The notes beneath the pieces were generated by a model that was not told the origin of the DNA, made no database searches, and saw only the letters and a program-made list of their open reading frames with translations. A DNA stretch of 5,771 nt from Clostridia bacterium (lineage in GTDB: Bacteria > Bacillota > Clostridia > TANB77 > CAG-508). This document shows, piece after piece, positions 5,723 through 5,771 of the stretch (its first letter is position 1; every line of letters begins with the position of its first letter). The stretch covers positions 1 through 5,771 of the forward strand of contig JAAVZQ010000127.1 in assembly GCA_022791735.1 (NCBI GenBank), in the 5' to 3' direction. A program made the translations under genes and the position numbers.

Positions 5723-5771
5723 ATGATTAGTACTTTACATATAAAAAACGTTGGAATTATTGATGATGTGA
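5723..5771 (+). CDS. recN: Start of a DNA repair protein RecN-like gene, 3'-partial
   Basis: Only 16 codons are in the window: MISTLHIKNVGIIDDV. This closely follows the usual RecN N terminus (short start, L-x-I-K-N-x-x-I-I-D), which leads into the first beta strand of an SMC-like ATPase that acts in double-strand break repair. The Walker A motif would come beyond the window end. A strong GGAGG (5710-5714) stands 8 bases before ATG 5723, behind a near-consensus promoter, so it begins its own transcript. The CGG at 5709-5711 is in the ribosome site, not in coding sequence. RecF or another SMC-like protein cannot be fully excluded from so few residues. Confidence 0.72.
   Translation, partial: MISTLHIKNVGIIDDV

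Noticed and set aside
1..5771. tRNA gene, CRISPR array or insertion sequence within the window
   Set aside because: I saw no cloverleaf, TTCRA-type tRNA arm set, spaced direct repeats or transposase; in particular the tRNA that would read CGGN is not here.

Overview
The window looks like chromosomal DNA of an AT-rich, anaerobic Bacillota, most likely an uncultured Clostridia-type lineage. The evidence is very A/T-rich codon use with AGA as the usual arginine codon, strong AGGAG-type ribosome sites, TTGACA/TATAAT promoters, a flavodiiron protein, a CmpB-family membrane protein, and D-aminoacyl-tRNA deacylase. All genes lie on the + strand. No stretch over 300 bases lacks a gene.

Layout: (1) the 3' part of a secreted-looking gene with a fibronectin-III-like segment and many DnaJ-type CxxCxGxG zinc motifs (to 1137), closed by a terminator; (2) a CmpB-like membrane protein (1251-2042) overlapping dtd (2008-2446); (3) an HD-domain hydrolase with its own promoter (2536-3030) and terminator; (4) a flavodiiron protein gene, fprA (3123-4290), followed 16 bases later by a large multi-pass membrane protein (4307-5632), then a terminator; (5) the first 16 codons of a recN-like gene (5723 to the window end).

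The outstanding observation concerns reading frames. Four of the seven genes (the zinc-motif gene, dtd, fprA and the membrane protein) are each broken into two or more frames when translated conventionally. All six breaks lie exactly at an in-frame CGG codon. Each is repaired by the same event: four bases, CGGN, are consumed for one residue, so that the C is skipped and GGN is read as glycine (+1 shift). The sites are 660, 2269, 3702, 4895, 4902 and 5095. By manual scan no in-frame CGG is read as arginine anywhere in the window, there is no frame break elsewhere, and the 13 CGG triplets that straddle codons in coding DNA cause no disturbance. In the three recognisable proteins the repaired residue falls on a family-expected glycine (CxxCxGxG, the GNRPSF region of dtd, the VGKYG region of fprA), and dtd and fprA then have normal lengths with every expected active-site residue. 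This suggests that CGG is not an ordinary arginine codon here: either a quadruplet CGGN is decoded as glycine by a special tRNA, or an unassigned CGG triggers efficient +1 frameshifting onto GGN. A systematic sequencing artefact is the main rival, but the restriction to codon phase argues against it. The decoding tRNA is not in this window.

Functional links between the genes look loose: dtd is translation quality control, fprA is O2/NO detoxification, and recN is DNA repair. In three of the four intergenic control regions the -35 element of the next promoter is embedded in the preceding terminator.
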